Of a DNA stretch of 64,000 nt, positions 62,436 to 64,000 are shown piece after piece. The DNA comes from Stromatinia cepivora (Eukaryota > Ascomycota > Leotiomycetes > Helotiales > Sclerotiniaceae), in NCBI GenBank assembly GCA_014898415.1, contig RCTD01000002.1:496001-560000 (forward strand). Reading direction: 5' to 3'. A program made the translations under genes and the position numbers. How positions within the stretch are numbered: the stretch's first letter is position 1; each line of letters opens with the position of its first letter. The notes under the pieces are model-generated. The model searched no databases, was not told where the DNA came from, and worked only from the letters and a program-made list of their open reading frames with translations.

Positions 62436-62913
62436 CTTTATTGCAATTCTGTATCCCTACTTGGATTATATAATCAATGATCAATATATTATGAAAGTAA
62501 GGGATAAATAAAGAATTTATTTTCGAATTTTGTTGATGAATAGTAATATAGTAATTTATTAAAGGATAAAAGAAAACCAACAAAAAAGTATATAAATAAA
62601 TACTACAATTCCAACATCAACGATTATTTGATTTGAAAGAATCAATAAAGTATTCATTATAGAAATTATATTTCCCAATGATTAACGACTTTATATATCG
62701 AATATATAGATGATCGTTCCTTTCCCCACGACTCCCCTCATTTCTTGTTTTGACTGAAAAACCAATAACTTTCGATAATCTTTTTTCTCTTTCTTTTTTA
62801 TTTAATTTATTATCCGAAAAACCTGATATTAAAGAATCGAATGAATTATTGTTATTAGATAAAGAAATACTCCCTTTTTTCTTTTTTTTATCAAGTAATC
62901 TTTACTTCAACAA
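62332..62913 (-). pseudogene. Antisense frame, block 2, in copy B
   Basis: The N-terminal half is broken by stops here; 62332-62583 is open for 83 codons and covers the part with hydrophobic segments (PLINYYITIH, YFHNILIIDYIIQ, FAFISLFLFFSLYYL). Same register as block 2 of copy A. Confidence 0.4.
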
Positions 62914-63170
62914 TTACAAATACAGGATTAATAAAATCTTTCAATTATACAACAAAATTCAAGAATAAAATCTACCTTCAAATTATTATTTGAATCTATA
63001 ACTGGCAATTAATCATAACAAACAATAGTTCCTTTAACAAAAAGAAATGGTTTCTGAAATAAATAATGATATATCATTCTAAAAATAGATTTAATTAAAC
63101 CATACTCTCAAAGATCGATATCTTAATTCATCATCTATACTGGATTTATTAATTCTTTTTACTCGATTTA

Positions 63171-63380
63171 TTAATCCCTCAAAGAAATATTGGGATCTTC
63201 TCTTACATTCGACTTTTTTAAAACTTTCTTCTTAACTGCCGTTTGCCTAATACAATTGAGATTCGCTTGCTTAACCTTTTTAAACCCTAAAATCTTAAAT
63301 ATAATAATAATTAATAAAAACTTGATTAAAACAAAAACAAAAATATAAAGAAGAGATCTATATACCTTTAAAAAATTCAT
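63171..63380 (-). pseudogene. Antisense open frame, block 1, in copy B
   Basis: 69 codons, MNFLKVYRSLLYIFVFVLIK and so on: same start and hydrophobic run as in A and C. Confidence 0.45.
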
Positions 63381-63749
63381 TTATTTTATTTTGTTATCAT
63401 AATCAATATACTATAGCCTAACAACTATATGCATTCTCAATTGCTACGCCGCAGAATCGATCAATCATTTATATTCTCCTGACGGAAAACTTTCTTTTTA
63501 TTATTCAAAATCTTGATTTTGAAAAATATCGTAGATAACAAATCGAAGATCAAAAGAAATTTGCAATTTATATATACTCAAATTCTTCTCTATTCTAAAG
63601 ATACCAGGATCATTTCAGATTTATATATTATATCAATCCTTGATTGATATCTGCCTATAATCGCCTTATATATTCATTTACGAATTATATAAATTGCCAC
63701 TTTCTATACCTTTCCATTTATTTCAGATCGCCTTCCGATCTGGGGGGTG

Positions 63750-64000
63750 TATTACAGAAAGCCCCGCAATCCCCTATATCTTATAAAAGATCAAAATATA
63801 TACTTTCCAATCGGAATAAAGAATCTACTAGCCCTTATCAATCCACCAATTGATAAAATAATCCTGATATATTAATAAACAAAGATCTAGCCTAATTAAG
63901 GTGCATATCGATTAGATAATTACTTATTTGTTCTATATATATAGCTCTTGATTCATATAATCAAAGACAAATCATTCAATTCTTTTACTCTACCAATCAC
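63750..64000 (+). repeat. 3' LTR of copy B (partial)
   Basis: Starts TATTACAGAAAGCCCCGC after the polypurine run TCTGGGGGGTG and runs off the window after 251 of about 309 bp. Confidence 0.9.

Larger units (their letters stand above)
55821..64000 (+). mobile_element. Copia-type LTR retrotransposon copy B, right end beyond the window
   Basis: Plus-strand copy colinear with A at a constant offset of 53304 bp. 5' LTR at 55821-56129 and 3' LTR from 63750 to the window edge; LTR start-to-start distance 7929 bp, as in A. Left TSD candidate ATAGC at 55816-55820; the right one is off-window. RIP-degraded. Confidence 0.92.

Overview
The window looks like a transposon-dense, AT-rich block from a filamentous ascomycete (Pezizomycotina) genome. 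Three signs point there. The retrotransposon families are of fungal type (Ty1/copia, Ty3/gypsy with a chromodomain, a Tad/I-like LINE with RNase H, Fot1/pogo). Repeat copies differ from each other almost only by C/T and G/A transitions. The old reading frames are broken almost only by TAA, TAG and some TGA at places where CAA, CAG, CGA or TGG would fit. This is the signature of repeat-induced point mutation (RIP). I cannot name the species.

Left part (1-19975): copia copy D (minus strand, running off the left edge) was hit by copia copy A (2517-10754, TSD TTATA) and by gypsy element E (11228-18272, TSD ATTGC). Then follow a gag-like relic (about 20.5-22.0 kb), a Fot transposase fragment (22.0-22.7 kb), a chromodomain gypsy integrase with a small convergent gene behind it (23.1-25.0 kb), and two long divergent ghost genes around a GC-richer core (minus 25455-28202; plus from 28406). 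The plus-strand ghost gene is cut by a solo LTR (F1), which itself carries full copia copy C (29400-37661), and by a nearly unmutated gypsy solo LTR (H). It resumes at 38281 and runs to about 39.27 kb.

Middle part (39.27-46.94 kb) has ordinary base composition over most of its length: a 5'-truncated LINE, an 806-bp fold-back element, a truncated host-like gene, a decayed Fot1-like transposon with intact ends, one intact 440-codon membrane-protein gene (44953-46275, the best candidate for a living gene), and a 406-bp inverted-repeat element.

Right part (46.99-64 kb): a second, unrelated copia relic G (minus) with a 283-bp ATT repeat that translates as poly-asparagine between integrase and RT; three solo LTRs (J, F2, K), each with a 5-bp TSD; a small LTR element I (53277-55661) without recognisable gag or pol; and copia copy B (55821 to the right edge), colinear with A to the base.

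Most unusual: copies A, B and C each keep about 1.9 kb between the end of pol and the 3' LTR in which the better open frames lie on the opposite strand and include hydrophobic segments. The gypsy relic at 23-25 kb independently has a convergent small gene in the same relative place. The divergent ghost pair at 25.5-39.3 kb is not a family I recognise.
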